This document shows positions 37,402-45,579 of a DNA stretch of 64,000 bases, in pieces. Every line of letters starts with the position of its first letter. Positions within the stretch are counted from its first letter, which is position 1. Under the pieces are notes generated by a model. That model ran no database searches. It saw only the letters and a list, made by a program, of their open reading frames with translations, and was not told the origin of the DNA. The stretch is from Nocardia sp. CY41 (lineage in GTDB: Bacteria; Actinomycetota; Actinomycetes; Mycobacteriales; Mycobacteriaceae). The translations under genes and the position numbers were made by a program. The DNA lies in NCBI RefSeq assembly GCF_009829325.1, contig NZ_VUOS01000002.1:299872-363871 (forward strand). Reading direction: 5' to 3'.

Positions 37402-38148
37402 GTGACCAAGCAGTTCGCATCGGTATGGACCAAGCAGCCGCGCCAGCCCAAGTCGTCCGGGCTGCGCCGCGAGCAGATCATCGCGGCGGCCGTCGAGATA
37501 CTCGATGCCGAAGGGCTGGAATCGCTGAGCATGCGCAAGCTCGGCGCGAAACTGGGCGCGGGTGCGACCAGTCTCTACTGGCACGTGTCCAACAAGGACG
37601 AACTGCTCGAGCTGGTGCTCGACGAGTTCTGGGGTCTGGTGCGCACGCCGGAGCCCGAGCAGACCTCCTGGCGTGAGCTGCTGAACACCTTCGCCTACAG
37701 CCTGCGCGCGACCATCAGGGAGCATCCCTGGATGGCTTCGCTGGTCGGGCAACTGCCCAGTATCGGCCCGAACTCGCTGCGGTTGAGCGATCGGCTGCGC
37801 CGCGCGTTCGTCCGAGCCGGTTTTCGCGGTGTGGACATCTACCTGGCCAGCGGAACGGTGATGTGTTTCGTCCTCGGTCAGGTCATCCCGGAGATCGCCT
37901 GGGACAAAGTGTCCGAAGGTATGGAGATCGATGCCGACGGCATGCTGCGCGTGATGGGGGAGGTGGCCGGCGACTATCCCGAGATGCTCGCGGACTATCA
38001 GGCGACCGTGCCGACCGACCAGGAGGCCGCACGTGCGATGGCGTTCGACTTCGGCTTGCTCTGCGTCCTCGACGGCCTCGAAGCCCGTTTGCGCAACAGG
38101 CGGGAAGCCGGGCAGGAGTCTCCGGCGAGTGACCCCGGTCGGGCGTGA
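37402..38148 (+). CDS. TetR-family repressor with TetR_C domain
   Basis: The product has 248 residues. The N-terminal HTH is SGLRREQIIAAAVEILDAEG ... LGAGATSLYWHVSNKDELLEL. The C-terminal domain (WRELLNTFAYSLRATIREHP ... LASGTVMCFVLGQV) is the tetracycline-repressor-like C domain. It is divergent from an MFS exporter with a long inverted repeat over both promoters, a classic exporter-repressor pair. The GTG start follows TAAGAT by six bases. Its stop codon is part of a KstR-like motif belonging to the next gene. Confidence 0.92.
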   Translation: MTKQFASVWTKQPRQPKSSGLRREQIIAAAVEILDAEGLESLSMRKLGAKLGAGATSLYWHVSNKDELLELVLDEFWGLVRTPEPEQTSWRELLNTFAYSLRATIREHPWMASLVGQLPSIGPNSLRLSDRLRRAFVRAGFRGVDIYLASGTVMCFVLGQVIPEIAWDKVSEGMEIDADGMLRVMGEVAGDYPEMLADYQATVPTDQEAARAMAFDFGLLCVLDGLEARLRNRREAGQESPASDPGRA

Positions 38149-38159
38149 AACGTGTTCTA
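38146..38159 (+). promoter_or_regulatory. KstR-type motif, distal copy
   Basis: TGAAACGTGTTCTA matches TnnAACnnGTTnnA, the published motif for KstR, the cholesterol-catabolism repressor. It overlaps the tetR stop codon. Confidence 0.6.
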
Positions 38160-38201
38160 CATATTGAAAAGCAACCGTAGGTCGGTACTGTGCCGATAAA
38201 T

Positions 38202-38215
38202 TGAAACGTGTTCTA
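38202..38215 (+). promoter_or_regulatory. KstR-type motif, proximal copy over the -10 region
   Basis: An identical TGAAACGTGTTCTA lies 56 bases after the first. Its first base is the last base of TAAATT (38197-38202), a probable -10 box, so a bound repressor would block initiation. Confidence 0.65.
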
Positions 38216-38274
38216 TGCATGTGTCCGCAGGGCGCATGACGACGCGGGGCGCTGCTGCGCAGAAAGGCTTCGAT

Positions 38275-38997
38275 ATGAGCACGCACACCGTTCTCGGCCG
38301 AGAGGTGCGCATGCCGGTGCGCATCCGGCTCGCGCACGCGTTCATGGCGACCTATCTGGTGCCCGCGGGGCCCGCGCAGCGCCTCATCGACTACTCCGGC
38401 CTGCAGATTCTTCGGCTCCCGGGCGGACGCGCGATGTGCACGCTGGTCTTCGTCGACTACGTCGACGGCGATCTGGGCCCCTACAACGAGTTCGGCGTCT
38501 CCTTCATGGTGCGCCACCACACCGCGGCATCGGGACCGGGCAATCTGAAGGCGCTGGTCACCGGGCGTGCGGGGGTGTTGATCCACCGGCTGCCCGTGGA
38601 CGGCGATTTCACCCTGGCCGCGGGGCGCGGTATCTGGGGTTTTCCCAAGGAACTCGCCGACTTCGTCGTCGACCACGGCAGTCGGACGCGCAGCGGCGCG
38701 CTGCACCAGGACGGGCGGCTCATCGCGGATCTCACGGTACGGCCGGGGTTCGCGGCCCCGAACCGCGGCGCCGCGTCCTCGTTCGACGCCTACTCGCACA
38801 TCGAGGGCGTCACTCGCTGCACGCGCTGGCAGATGCGTCCCTCCGGTATGCGAGCGCGCCTGGGCGGGGCGAGGCTGACCCTGGGCGACCACGAGATCGC
38901 CGCGGAACTCCGGTCGCTGGGACTGCCCCGGCGCGCGTTGATGTCTTCGTCGGTGTCGCGACTGGCCATGACCTTCGAAGACGCGACCGCGATCTGA
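38275..38997 (+). CDS. Acetoacetate decarboxylase-family protein
   Basis: The product has 240 residues of the ADC fold: AFMATYLVPAGPAQRLIDYSG, RAMCTLVFVDYVDGDLGPYNEFGVSF, GRGIWGFPKELADF and a C-terminal VTRCTRWQ. In true acetoacetate decarboxylase a Lys-Lys pair forms the Schiff base; here the WGFPKELA segment supplies one lysine, and no adjacent lysine is seen, so the reaction may differ. The ATG has AGAAAGG eight bases upstream. Two KstR-type motifs in the promoter suggest steroid or cholesterol-linked expression, which would fit beta-keto acid chemistry. Function is inference. Confidence 0.82.
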   Translation: MSTHTVLGREVRMPVRIRLAHAFMATYLVPAGPAQRLIDYSGLQILRLPGGRAMCTLVFVDYVDGDLGPYNEFGVSFMVRHHTAASGPGNLKALVTGRAGVLIHRLPVDGDFTLAAGRGIWGFPKELADFVVDHGSRTRSGALHQDGRLIADLTVRPGFAAPNRGAASSFDAYSHIEGVTRCTRWQMRPSGMRARLGGARLTLGDHEIAAELRSLGLPRRALMSSSVSRLAMTFEDATAI

Positions 38998-39550
38998 CCC
39001 GCTAGGCCGCATAACCACCCGGTCACGGCGGGGCGAGGAGCGTGGACGGTCCGGCGCGGCTCCGGTTAGCCTGACGTAGCCGATCGTTTGCCGAACGCTC
39101 AGTATGGAGTGTGCCCGTGACCGTCGCCGCCCGGAAACGCGTCGCCGAACAAGGCTGCGAACTGGCTAGATCGTGCGGCAGCTGCCGATCGGCGGGAGAA
39201 TCGCGCGCTGCTGTGCCAGTCCTCGAATTCAGGTTGCCAGCCGAATCGGGAAGGTGCCGACTCGCGCTCTGCCGTTCGAATACTGCGGCGATGTGCGTGT
39301 CCCCGGAGAGGGCGCGTCCGGCGCGCGAACCGATATGCAGCGCGTTACCGTGGCCGGTGATCGCCCGGCGCGAGTTCCGGCGGTCCGCACTAGCGTGGTT
39401 CGTCGTGAGCACCGTGCAGTCCGGCATCACCCTGTGCACCGGGACACCGCTTCGCGCAAGAAGAGTCCACGCCATTCGGTGTGGGCGAACCGGCGCCGCC
39501 GGACGCGCGTGCGCGGGGACGCGGCCTCTGCCGACCCGAACCGAGGCGGC
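38998..39550. other. 553-base stretch without a convincing gene
   Basis: Open frames exist on both strands, including a Cys/Arg-rich plus-strand frame at 39111-39554, but none shows a family motif, signal peptide or plausible start signal. No repeat or RNA structure stands out. Confidence 0.5.
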
Positions 39551-39916
39551 GTGACGCTGCCGAATCCGGAAGCCGAATCGGAAGAGGGCGAAGAGGAACT
39601 CGACTACCGCTTCACGCTCGCGAACGAGCGCACGTTCCTGGCCTGGATGCGCACCGCGCTGGGGTTGCTGGCCGGTGGCGTCGCCGTGCACACGCTGGTG
39701 CAGTCGTTCCGGATCGGCGGATTGCGGCGCGCTATCGCGCTGAGTTGCCTGGCCCTGGCGGCGGTCGTCGCGGTCGGTGCGTACGGGCACTGGCGGCGCG
39801 TCGGGGTGGCCATGCGGCGCGGAGATCCGCTGCCGGAGACGGTGCTGGTGCCGATCCTGTCGGCAGGCATCGCGATCGTCTCCGTGCTGGCAGCCGTGGC
39901 GGTGCTGCTGCGATGA
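39551..39916 (+). CDS. DUF202 (YidH-like) membrane protein
   Basis: The product has 121 residues. An acidic N-terminus (EAESEEGEEELDYRF) precedes the DUF202 hallmark LANERTFLAWMRTALGLLAGG and three membrane helices. The GTG start has CCGAGG nearby. The function is unknown. The stop overlaps the ATG of a second DUF202 gene, so the two are co-translated and may form a complex. Confidence 0.88.
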   Translation: MTLPNPEAESEEGEEELDYRFTLANERTFLAWMRTALGLLAGGVAVHTLVQSFRIGGLRRAIALSCLALAAVVAVGAYGHWRRVGVAMRRGDPLPETVLVPILSAGIAIVSVLAAVAVLLR

Positions 39917-40221
39917 GCGCGCCACATCTGTCCGCCGAACGCACCGCGCTGGCGTGGCGGCGCACGGCCGTGTCGGCGATGGTTGTCGGCACGCTGTTCA
40001 TGCATCAGGCACTCGGCAGCGGCCGGCACGCGGCCGCGGTCGCGCCCGTCGGCGCCGCGATCACGATGGCGGCGCTGGCCGGGACCTGCTATCTGCGCAA
40101 CCGGAGCCTGCGCGGAGGCCGCTACGCCCATGGCGGTCGCGTCATCGCTGCCACGGCCGCGGCGGTGGTCCTGGTCGCGGTGGCCGCCGCCGTAGGCGGT
40201 TTCCTCGATCCGCTTCCCTGA
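39913..40221 (+). CDS. Second DUF202 membrane protein
   Basis: The product has 102 residues with the related hallmark LSAERTALAWRRTAVSAMVVG and three membrane helices. It overlaps the upstream DUF202 gene by four bases (ATGA). The pair is a common arrangement in actinobacteria and resembles the YidH/YidG pair of E. coli. No substrate is known. An alkyl sulfatase follows 48 bases later. Confidence 0.87.
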   Translation: MSAPHLSAERTALAWRRTAVSAMVVGTLFMHQALGSGRHAAAVAPVGAAITMAALAGTCYLRNRSLRGGRYAHGGRVIAATAAAVVLVAVAAAVGGFLDPLP

Positions 40222-40269
40222 ACGGGGGAGCGGTCCAGCAACGTTGGTCGAGACGACAGGAGGACGACA

Positions 40270-42171
40270 ATGAGCACAGCGAGCGAGCCGAGTGACTTCA
40301 TCGTCGCGGAGCATCGGCGGGCCGCCGCCACACTGCCCTTCGCCGACACAGCCGATGCGGCCGATGCCGAGCGTGGTTTCATCGCCGCGCTGAAGCCCGG
40401 CGTGGTCACCTCCGACGACGGAACGGTCGTGTGGGACAACGACTCCTATTCGTTCCTGCGGGAACCCTGCCCGGTCTCGGTCCATCCGAGCCTCTGGCGG
40501 CAGTCCGGCCTCGCGGTGCGACAAGGGCTGTTCGAGGTGACCGAAGGCATCTATCAGATCCGTGGTCTCGACATCTCCAATATGACGCTGGTCGAGGGTG
40601 AAACCGGCGTCCTCGTGATCGATCCGCTCATCTCGGCCGAGACCGCGGCGGCCGGTCTCGCGCTCTACCGCGCCCATCGCGGCGACCGCCCGGTGACCGG
40701 CCTGATCTACACCCATTCGCACGCCGACCATTTCGGCGGTGCCTCCGGAGTCACCACCGTCGAGGCGGTGGAGGACGGGCGCTGTCCGGTGCTGGCGCCT
40801 GCCGGATTCCTGGAACACGCGGTGGCCGAGAACGTCTACGCGGGCACGGCGATGGCGCGCCGCGCAGGGTACATGTACGGCGCGGTGCTGCCCCGCGGAC
40901 CGCTGGGCGCGGTGGGTTCCGGCCTCGGGCAGACCACGTCGGTCGGCACGGTCACCTTGATCCCGCCGACCGTCGACATCACCGCCACCGGTCGAGAGGA
41001 GACGATCGACGGCATCCGGATGGTCTTCCAGCTGACACCCGGCACCGAAGCCCCCGCGGAGATGAACTTCTACTTCCCCGACCGCCGGGCCCTCTGCATG
41101 GCGGAGAACGCGACCCACACCCTGCACAACGTGCTCACGTTGCGCGGCGCGCTGGTGCGCGACGCCCACATCTGGGCGAGATACCTGACCGAGGCGATCA
41201 ACCTGTTCGCCCGGGACTCCGACGTCGTCTTCGCCTCGCACCATTGGCCCATCTGGGGCACCGCCCGGCTGGTCGAATTCCTCTCGCTGCAACGGGACCT
41301 GTACGGGTATCTGCACGACCAGACCGTCCGCCTGTTGAACCAGGGGTACGTGGGCGCGGAGATCGCCGAACTGGTCACCCTCCCGCCCGCCATCGAGGAA
41401 GCCTGGCACGCGCGCGGCTACTACGGTTCGGTCAGCCACAACGTGAAGGCCATCTACCAGCGGTACATGGGTTGGTTCGACGGCAATCCCGCGCACCTCT
41501 GGCAACATCCGCCGGTCGAATCCGCCCGGCGGCACGTCGAATTCATGGGCGGCGCGGAGGAAGTGCTGCGTAAAGCGCGGACTTCCTACGACGCGGGGGA
41601 CTACCGCTGGGTGGCGCAGGTGCTCGACTACGTCATTTTCGCCGACCCCGACAACGACGCCGCGAAAGAGTTGCAGGCCAGCACCTTCGAACAACTCGGC
41701 TACGGCGCGGAGAACGCGACCTGGCGCAATTTCTATCTCAGCGGAGCCTACGAGCTGCGCTACGGCTCGTTCGGCACGCCGACCAAGACCGAATCACCCA
41801 CCATGGTGGCGGCTCTGTCCGTCGACCAGATCTTCGATGCCTTGGCGTTGCGCGTCGACGGCCCCAAGGCGTGGAACCACCGGCTCGTGACGGACTGGAT
41901 TCTCACCGACCAGGACCGCACGCACCGGCTGGAGCTGCGCAACGGCCGCCTGACCCACTTCGACGTCGCGCCGGGCATGAAACTGCCCGAACCGGACGCC
42001 ACCTTCACGCTGGCCAAGAACACCCTGATCCGGGTGTTGCTGGCCGGCGAGGACTTCGGCGTCGCGGCGGCCGCGGGCGACATCGTCATCGAGGGAGATG
42101 TCACCAAGCTCGCCGAATTGGTGGACATCTTCGACGCCCCCGATCCCGATTTCGCGATCGTCACACCCTAG
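40270..42171 (+). CDS. Alkyl sulfatase (SdsA/BDS1-like metallo-beta-lactamase fold)
   Basis: The product has 633 residues. An N-terminal metallo-beta-lactamase domain carries GLIYTHSHADHFGGASGV, the two-zinc HxHxDH site, with MAENATHTLHNV and FASHHWPIWG supplying further ligands. A helical dimerisation domain (VSHNVKAIYQRYMGWFDGNP) follows, and the C-terminal SCP2-like domain (SVDQIFDALALRVDGP) binds alkyl chains. It hydrolyses alkyl sulfate esters such as SDS to alcohol and sulfate. No signal peptide is visible, so it is probably cytoplasmic. The ATG has an AGGAGG site upstream. Confidence 0.93.
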   Translation: MSTASEPSDFIVAEHRRAAATLPFADTADAADAERGFIAALKPGVVTSDDGTVVWDNDSYSFLREPCPVSVHPSLWRQSGLAVRQGLFEVTEGIYQIRGLDISNMTLVEGETGVLVIDPLISAETAAAGLALYRAHRGDRPVTGLIYTHSHADHFGGASGVTTVEAVEDGRCPVLAPAGFLEHAVAENVYAGTAMARRAGYMYGAVLPRGPLGAVGSGLGQTTSVGTVTLIPPTVDITATGREETIDGIRMVFQLTPGTEAPAEMNFYFPDRRALCMAENATHTLHNVLTLRGALVRDAHIWARYLTEAINLFARDSDVVFASHHWPIWGTARLVEFLSLQRDLYGYLHDQTVRLLNQGYVGAEIAELVTLPPAIEEAWHARGYYGSVSHNVKAIYQRYMGWFDGNPAHLWQHPPVESARRHVEFMGGAEEVLRKARTSYDAGDYRWVAQVLDYVIFADPDNDAAKELQASTFEQLGYGAENATWRNFYLSGAYELRYGSFGTPTKTESPTMVAALSVDQIFDALALRVDGPKAWNHRLVTDWILTDQDRTHRLELRNGRLTHFDVAPGMKLPEPDATFTLAKNTLIRVLLAGEDFGVAAAAGDIVIEGDVTKLAELVDIFDAPDPDFAIVTP

Positions 42172-42183
42172 TTCGAGCCTTGA

Positions 42184-42705
42184 TCATCGAGCCTCCCGGC
42201 CGAAGAAGTAGCCGACAACGATCCCGGCGAGGCCCGACACGGGCGCCAGGTATTGCGTAAGTTCCTGGGCGGGCAGACCTTTGACGATGCCGAAGATGAC
42301 ACCGGCGACCGTGCCCGCCACGAGCGCGGCGGCGAGTCCTGCGCGGTAGCGAGCCTCCAAGATCTTGTTCTTCGCCTCCGCTTCTTCCTTGATCAGCTCG
42401 GTGCGTCGCGACTCCGCCTGTAGCTCATGGTCCCGCCGCGCCCGATCGACGGCTTCTGTGTCGGCATAGGCTGATGCCTGGTATTCGCGTTTCGCCGTGA
42501 TGTAGGTCGTCATCTGATCGAATGACAGGGCTTCGACGCCCATCAGTCGGGAAGAATCGATGATCTCCTGGATTTCGGCGCGGCTGTCGAGCGCCTCGCC
42601 GTAAATGGGCGAGGGTGCGTCACTTTCCACAGGGAGATCCGGGAGACTTTCGGCCATCTCGGGTTCGCCGGTCACCGAAACAGTATCGCCTGCGTCCCGG
42701 TCCAC
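42184..42705 (-). CDS. Coiled-coil protein with two C-terminal membrane helices
   Basis: The longest form has 173 residues. The first ~45 are acidic and Pro-rich. A charged helical region (DRARRDHELQAESRRTELIK ... KNKILEARYR) is likely coiled coil, and two hydrophobic helices (GLAAALVAGTVAGVIFGIV; YLAPVSGLAGIVVGYFFG) end the protein. No family is recognised. The start is uncertain: GTG 42705 gives the full frame, whereas GTG 42675 lies six bases behind GATACT, a possible leaderless promoter. It converges with the alkyl sulfatase, 12 bases apart. Confidence 0.7.
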   Translation of the reverse strand: MDRDAGDTVSVTGEPEMAESLPDLPVESDAPSPIYGEALDSRAEIQEIIDSSRLMGVEALSFDQMTTYITAKREYQASAYADTEAVDRARRDHELQAESRRTELIKEEAEAKNKILEARYRAGLAAALVAGTVAGVIFGIVKGLPAQELTQYLAPVSGLAGIVVGYFFGREAR

Positions 42706-42753
42706 TGCCGGTGGTCAAAAGTTTTGCTGCGAACCGATTCGTCGGCACTGTGC

Positions 42754-43266
42754 TCAATCGGACGTCGGCAACGTCGCGAGGTATCGGCCCGCGACGAAAC
42801 GCTGGATCAGCCGCACCGCGGGTCCGCCGAGCCGGGTGTACCAGGTGGCGGGGCGGGAGAACGCGACGATCAGCCCGTACACCGTGTCGTCGGCGCGGTC
42901 GTACTCCACGGCGAACAATTCCTCGCCCGACGCCGGGTGGCCGGGCAAGGTTCCGTAGGCGAAACCCCGCCGGTCGGTTTCATCGAGGACGTAAACCACG
43001 CGACACGGGGCGGTGATCCCGAACGGACCGAATCCGAGCCGCACGGTGATCGCGGTGCCGGGCTCAGCCGTCGGGGTATCGGCGGACCGGAAGATTCCGG
43101 TGCCCTTTTGCACGCGGTAGCTCAGAATCTCCGCACCCGCGCGCTCGAACAGCGCGCGCCCCCGGCCGAGACGCCGCCGCACTCGCAACCCGTGATAGCC
43201 CTCCGGCAGTCCATCCCGCGTCGCACCGACCTCGGAATACGTAAACGGCGACAACCCATCCGCCAT
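42754..43266 (-). CDS. DUF1990 family protein
   Basis: The product has 170 residues. Characteristic parts are FTYSEVGATRDGLPEGY, GYHGLRVRRRLGRGRALFERA, GFGPFGITAPCRVVYVLDE, RRGFAYGTLPGHPASGEELF and the ending FSRPATWYTRLGGPAVRLIQ. This family is found in actinobacteria and plants and has no settled function. The ATG at 43266 starts at the domain; the frame remains open upstream without protein-like content. Confidence 0.87.
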   Translation of the reverse strand: MADGLSPFTYSEVGATRDGLPEGYHGLRVRRRLGRGRALFERAGAEILSYRVQKGTGIFRSADTPTAEPGTAITVRLGFGPFGITAPCRVVYVLDETDRRGFAYGTLPGHPASGEELFAVEYDRADDTVYGLIVAFSRPATWYTRLGGPAVRLIQRFVAGRYLATLPTSD

Positions 43267-43390
43267 GCCCCGATCTTCACCCCACCGGGCCCGGTCCCGC
43301 CACCGCGGATCGCCGACACGCCGGTCCTGACTGTCCCGGCTGCTCCGAAGACCTGAGCCGACCCGCGAACGAAGCCGCGGATCGTCACAT

Positions 43391-43927
43391 TCAGGGGCGC
43401 ACCGGTTTGAGCCGCAGGGGAGTGAGGCGCAGCAGTCCGAGCGGGTCCAGATACTCACGGTTACGGCGGCGATCGCCTTCTACGCGGGCTCCCCAATGCA
43501 GACACGCCGTCGCGCATCCCGGGTGGCCGGACTCCAGCGTGCCGATCCGGGTGCCGCGTCCGACCCGCCTTCCCACGGGAATCTCGGCGCGTACGGGCTC
43601 ATAGGTCGTACGCAGCCCGCCCGGGTGCTCGATGGACACGACCGGCTTGTCGGCCACCGTTCCGGCGAACACGACGATCCCGTCCCCGGCCGCGAGGACC
43701 GTTTGCCCCTCCGCCCCGGCCAGATCGACCCCGCGATGTCCCGGCAGCCAGTTCTGCGCTGGTTTGTCGAAGTGTCGTAGTACCGCCGGGCGCGGCTGCA
43801 GCGGCCAGCCGAACCGACCGTCGGATCCGGCTGTCGCGGCCGGAGTCGTCGCGACGATCGCGGTGATACCCAGAGCCAGCGCCGAGGAAAGACGCCGACC
43901 ACGTCGCAAGGCGTTCGGACTGGGCAT
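43391..43927 (-). CDS. Exported M23 (LytM-like) peptidase homologue
   Basis: The product has 178 residues. A signal peptide (RRGRRLSSALALGITAIVA ... TAGS) precedes a LytM domain with QNWLPGHRGVDLAG (first His and Asp ligands) and CATACLHWGARVEGD. The usual final HxH is CLH, so the general-base histidine is replaced by cysteine. The protein may bind peptidoglycan without cutting it or use altered chemistry. It lies next to rpsB in the opposite direction, as Rv2891 does in M. tuberculosis, and follows a small exported protein by 22 bases. Confidence 0.88.
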   Translation of the reverse strand: MPSPNALRRGRRLSSALALGITAIVATTPAATAGSDGRFGWPLQPRPAVLRHFDKPAQNWLPGHRGVDLAGAEGQTVLAAGDGIVVFAGTVADKPVVSIEHPGGLRTTYEPVRAEIPVGRRVGRGTRIGTLESGHPGCATACLHWGARVEGDRRRNREYLDPLGLLRLTPLRLKPVRP

Positions 43928-43949
43928 TCGGGCCCGGTCAGCAGGCCGA

Positions 43950-44222
43950 TTACGACCCACAGAGGGGTACGGGCGGTGCGCACAGTTCATCAGCGGAGGC
44001 GGAAGGCGTCCGGTCGCCGCCCGTATCGAGGCCGGATTGCCGGAATGGAAGCGGCGTGCGGCGCAGCAAGCCGGACAGAGACGGCAGGCAGACCGATCCC
44101 GTGCACGCCCCCGGTGCGGGTCGCTCGGCAGGCGTTCGGGCTCCGCTCGGCGGTGCGGTCACGACGCCGAGCACGAAGAAGAGCGGTACGAGGAAAGTGG
44201 TCGCGGTGGAGATCGGTTTCAT
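43950..44222 (-). CDS. Small exported protein upstream of the M23-like gene
   Basis: The product has 90 residues. A signal peptide (MKPISTATTFLVPLFFVLGV ... SGA-RT) leads to a short mature region, Pro/Ser/Leu-rich, with four cysteines (ACTGSVCLPS, ELCAPPVPLC). CTGSVC and LCAPPVPLC suggest two disulfides. No family is recognised. The start at ATG 44222 has TGGAG upstream; the frame is open for 14 more codons. It is 22 bases from the M23-like gene, and both are exported, so co-expression and a shared cell-wall role are plausible. Confidence 0.6.
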   Translation of the reverse strand: MKPISTATTFLVPLFFVLGVVTAPPSGARTPAERPAPGACTGSVCLPSLSGLLRRTPLPFRQSGLDTGGDRTPSASADELCAPPVPLCGS

Positions 44223-44602
44223 GGCTCCAGCCTTCCGTGGTTCCGGCGTCGCCGAGGGCTCCATTTACGGAATGGGGATAACTCGCCGGCCTGTGAAAAG
44301 CCGCTGTTTTCCCTGGTCACAGCTTTCGGCTCGGACCGATTTAGATCTGCGTGCCGGAAGGCCGTAAACTGATCGAGCGGTCCGTGCCTGCATGGACCGA
44401 CTTCGCGCGCCACCCGTGCTTGTTCATAGCGGCGCTGTTCGAATCGGACTCGATACATCTGGGTTCGCGGCAGCGTGTTCGGAACAGGGAATCGCCGGCT
44501 GGTCCCCACCTTCGTGGTCGGGTCCGACGATTCGGCGGCGCCAGGGCAGTGGATCACCGATTCGCTGCGTCAACCGGCAAACGAAAGAGAGATACGGGAG
44601 CT
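44223..44602. other. Divergent control region upstream of rpsB
   Basis: This 380-base stretch lies between the small exported gene and rpsB. TAAACT (44365-44370) is a possible -10 box, leaving a leader of about 225 bases for rpsB, long enough for S2-mediated control. No gene is visible. The leader's fold was not computed. Confidence 0.4.
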
Positions 44603-45415
44603 ATGGCTGTCGTAACCATGAAGCAGCTGCTCGACAGCGGCGCGCACTTCGGACACCAGACCCGGCGCTGGAACCCGAAGATGAAGCGGTTCATCTTCAC
44701 CGACCGCAACGGCATCTACATCATCGACCTGCAGCAGACGCTGACCTACATCGACAAGGCCTACGAGTTCGTCAAGGAGACCGTCGCCCACGGTGGCACC
44801 GTCCTCTTCGTCGGCACCAAGAAGCAGGCCCAGGAATCGATCGCGGCCGAGGCGACTCGCGTCGGGATGCCCTATGTCAACCAGCGCTGGCTGGGTGGCA
44901 TGCTCACCAACTTCTCCACCGTGCACAAGCGTCTGCAGCGCCTCAAGGAGCTCGAGGCCATGGAGCAGACCGGTGGCTTCGAGGGTCGCACCAAGAAGGA
45001 AATCCTCATGCTGACGCGTGAGATGAACAAGCTGGAGCGCACCCTCGGCGGTATCCGCGACATGCAGAAGGTGCCTTCGGCCATCTGGGTCGTCGACACC
45101 AACAAGGAGCACATCGCCGTCGGCGAGGCGCGCAAGCTGAACATCCCGGTCATCGCGATCCTGGACACCAACTGCGACCCCGACCTGGTCGACTACCCGA
45201 TCCCGGGCAACGACGACGCGATCCGCTCCGCCGCCCTGCTGACCAAGGTCGTCGCCTCCGCGGTGGCCGAGGGTGTGCAGGCGCGCGCGGGCGTGGCCTC
45301 GGGCGACGAGAAGCCGGAGGCGGGCGCGGGCGAGCCGCTGGCCGAGTGGGAGCAGGAGCTGCTCGCGCAGGCCGCCCCCGGCGCAGAGGCCGCCGAGACC
45401 TCTGCCGAGGCCTGA
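44603..45415 (+). CDS. rpsB: 30S ribosomal protein S2
   Basis: The product has 270 residues. It is canonical S2: [65 protein letters not shown] and [27 protein letters not shown], ending with the usual acidic actinobacterial tail. S2 is a late 30S assembly protein that contacts S1 or mRNA near the platform. The ATG has CGGGAG upstream. tsf follows with a hairpin in between. Confidence 0.97.
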   Translation: MAVVTMKQLLDSGAHFGHQTRRWNPKMKRFIFTDRNGIYIIDLQQTLTYIDKAYEFVKETVAHGGTVLFVGTKKQAQESIAAEATRVGMPYVNQRWLGGMLTNFSTVHKRLQRLKELEAMEQTGGFEGRTKKEILMLTREMNKLERTLGGIRDMQKVPSAIWVVDTNKEHIAVGEARKLNIPVIAILDTNCDPDLVDYPIPGNDDAIRSAALLTKVVASAVAEGVQARAGVASGDEKPEAGAGEPLAEWEQELLAQAAPGAEAAETSAEA

Positions 45416-45473
45416 GACCCGCCACCACCGCGGCGTGAGCGACGCTCCCGGAGGCACCAGCCCGCGTAGGGGG

Positions 45474-45518
45474 CCCGCGAACGCCGCGGATGGGCACAGT
45501 TCCGCCGGCGTTCACGGG
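45474..45518 (+). terminator. Hairpin between rpsB and tsf
   Basis: CCCGCGAACGCCG pairs with CGGCGTTCACGGG (one mismatch) across a 19-base loop. There is no T-run. It may partially terminate or adjust the S2:EF-Ts ratio. Confidence 0.5.
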
Positions 45519-45579
45519 CGAGTGCCATCGTGAGCGCCGCTGCCAACACCCACACTTCTCCGAAGGAGGCTCGCCGAGA

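Noticed and set aside
39111..39554. 147-codon plus-strand frame before the DUF202 genes
   Set aside because: Cys/Arg-rich without any recognisable motif, helix pattern or ribosome-binding site.
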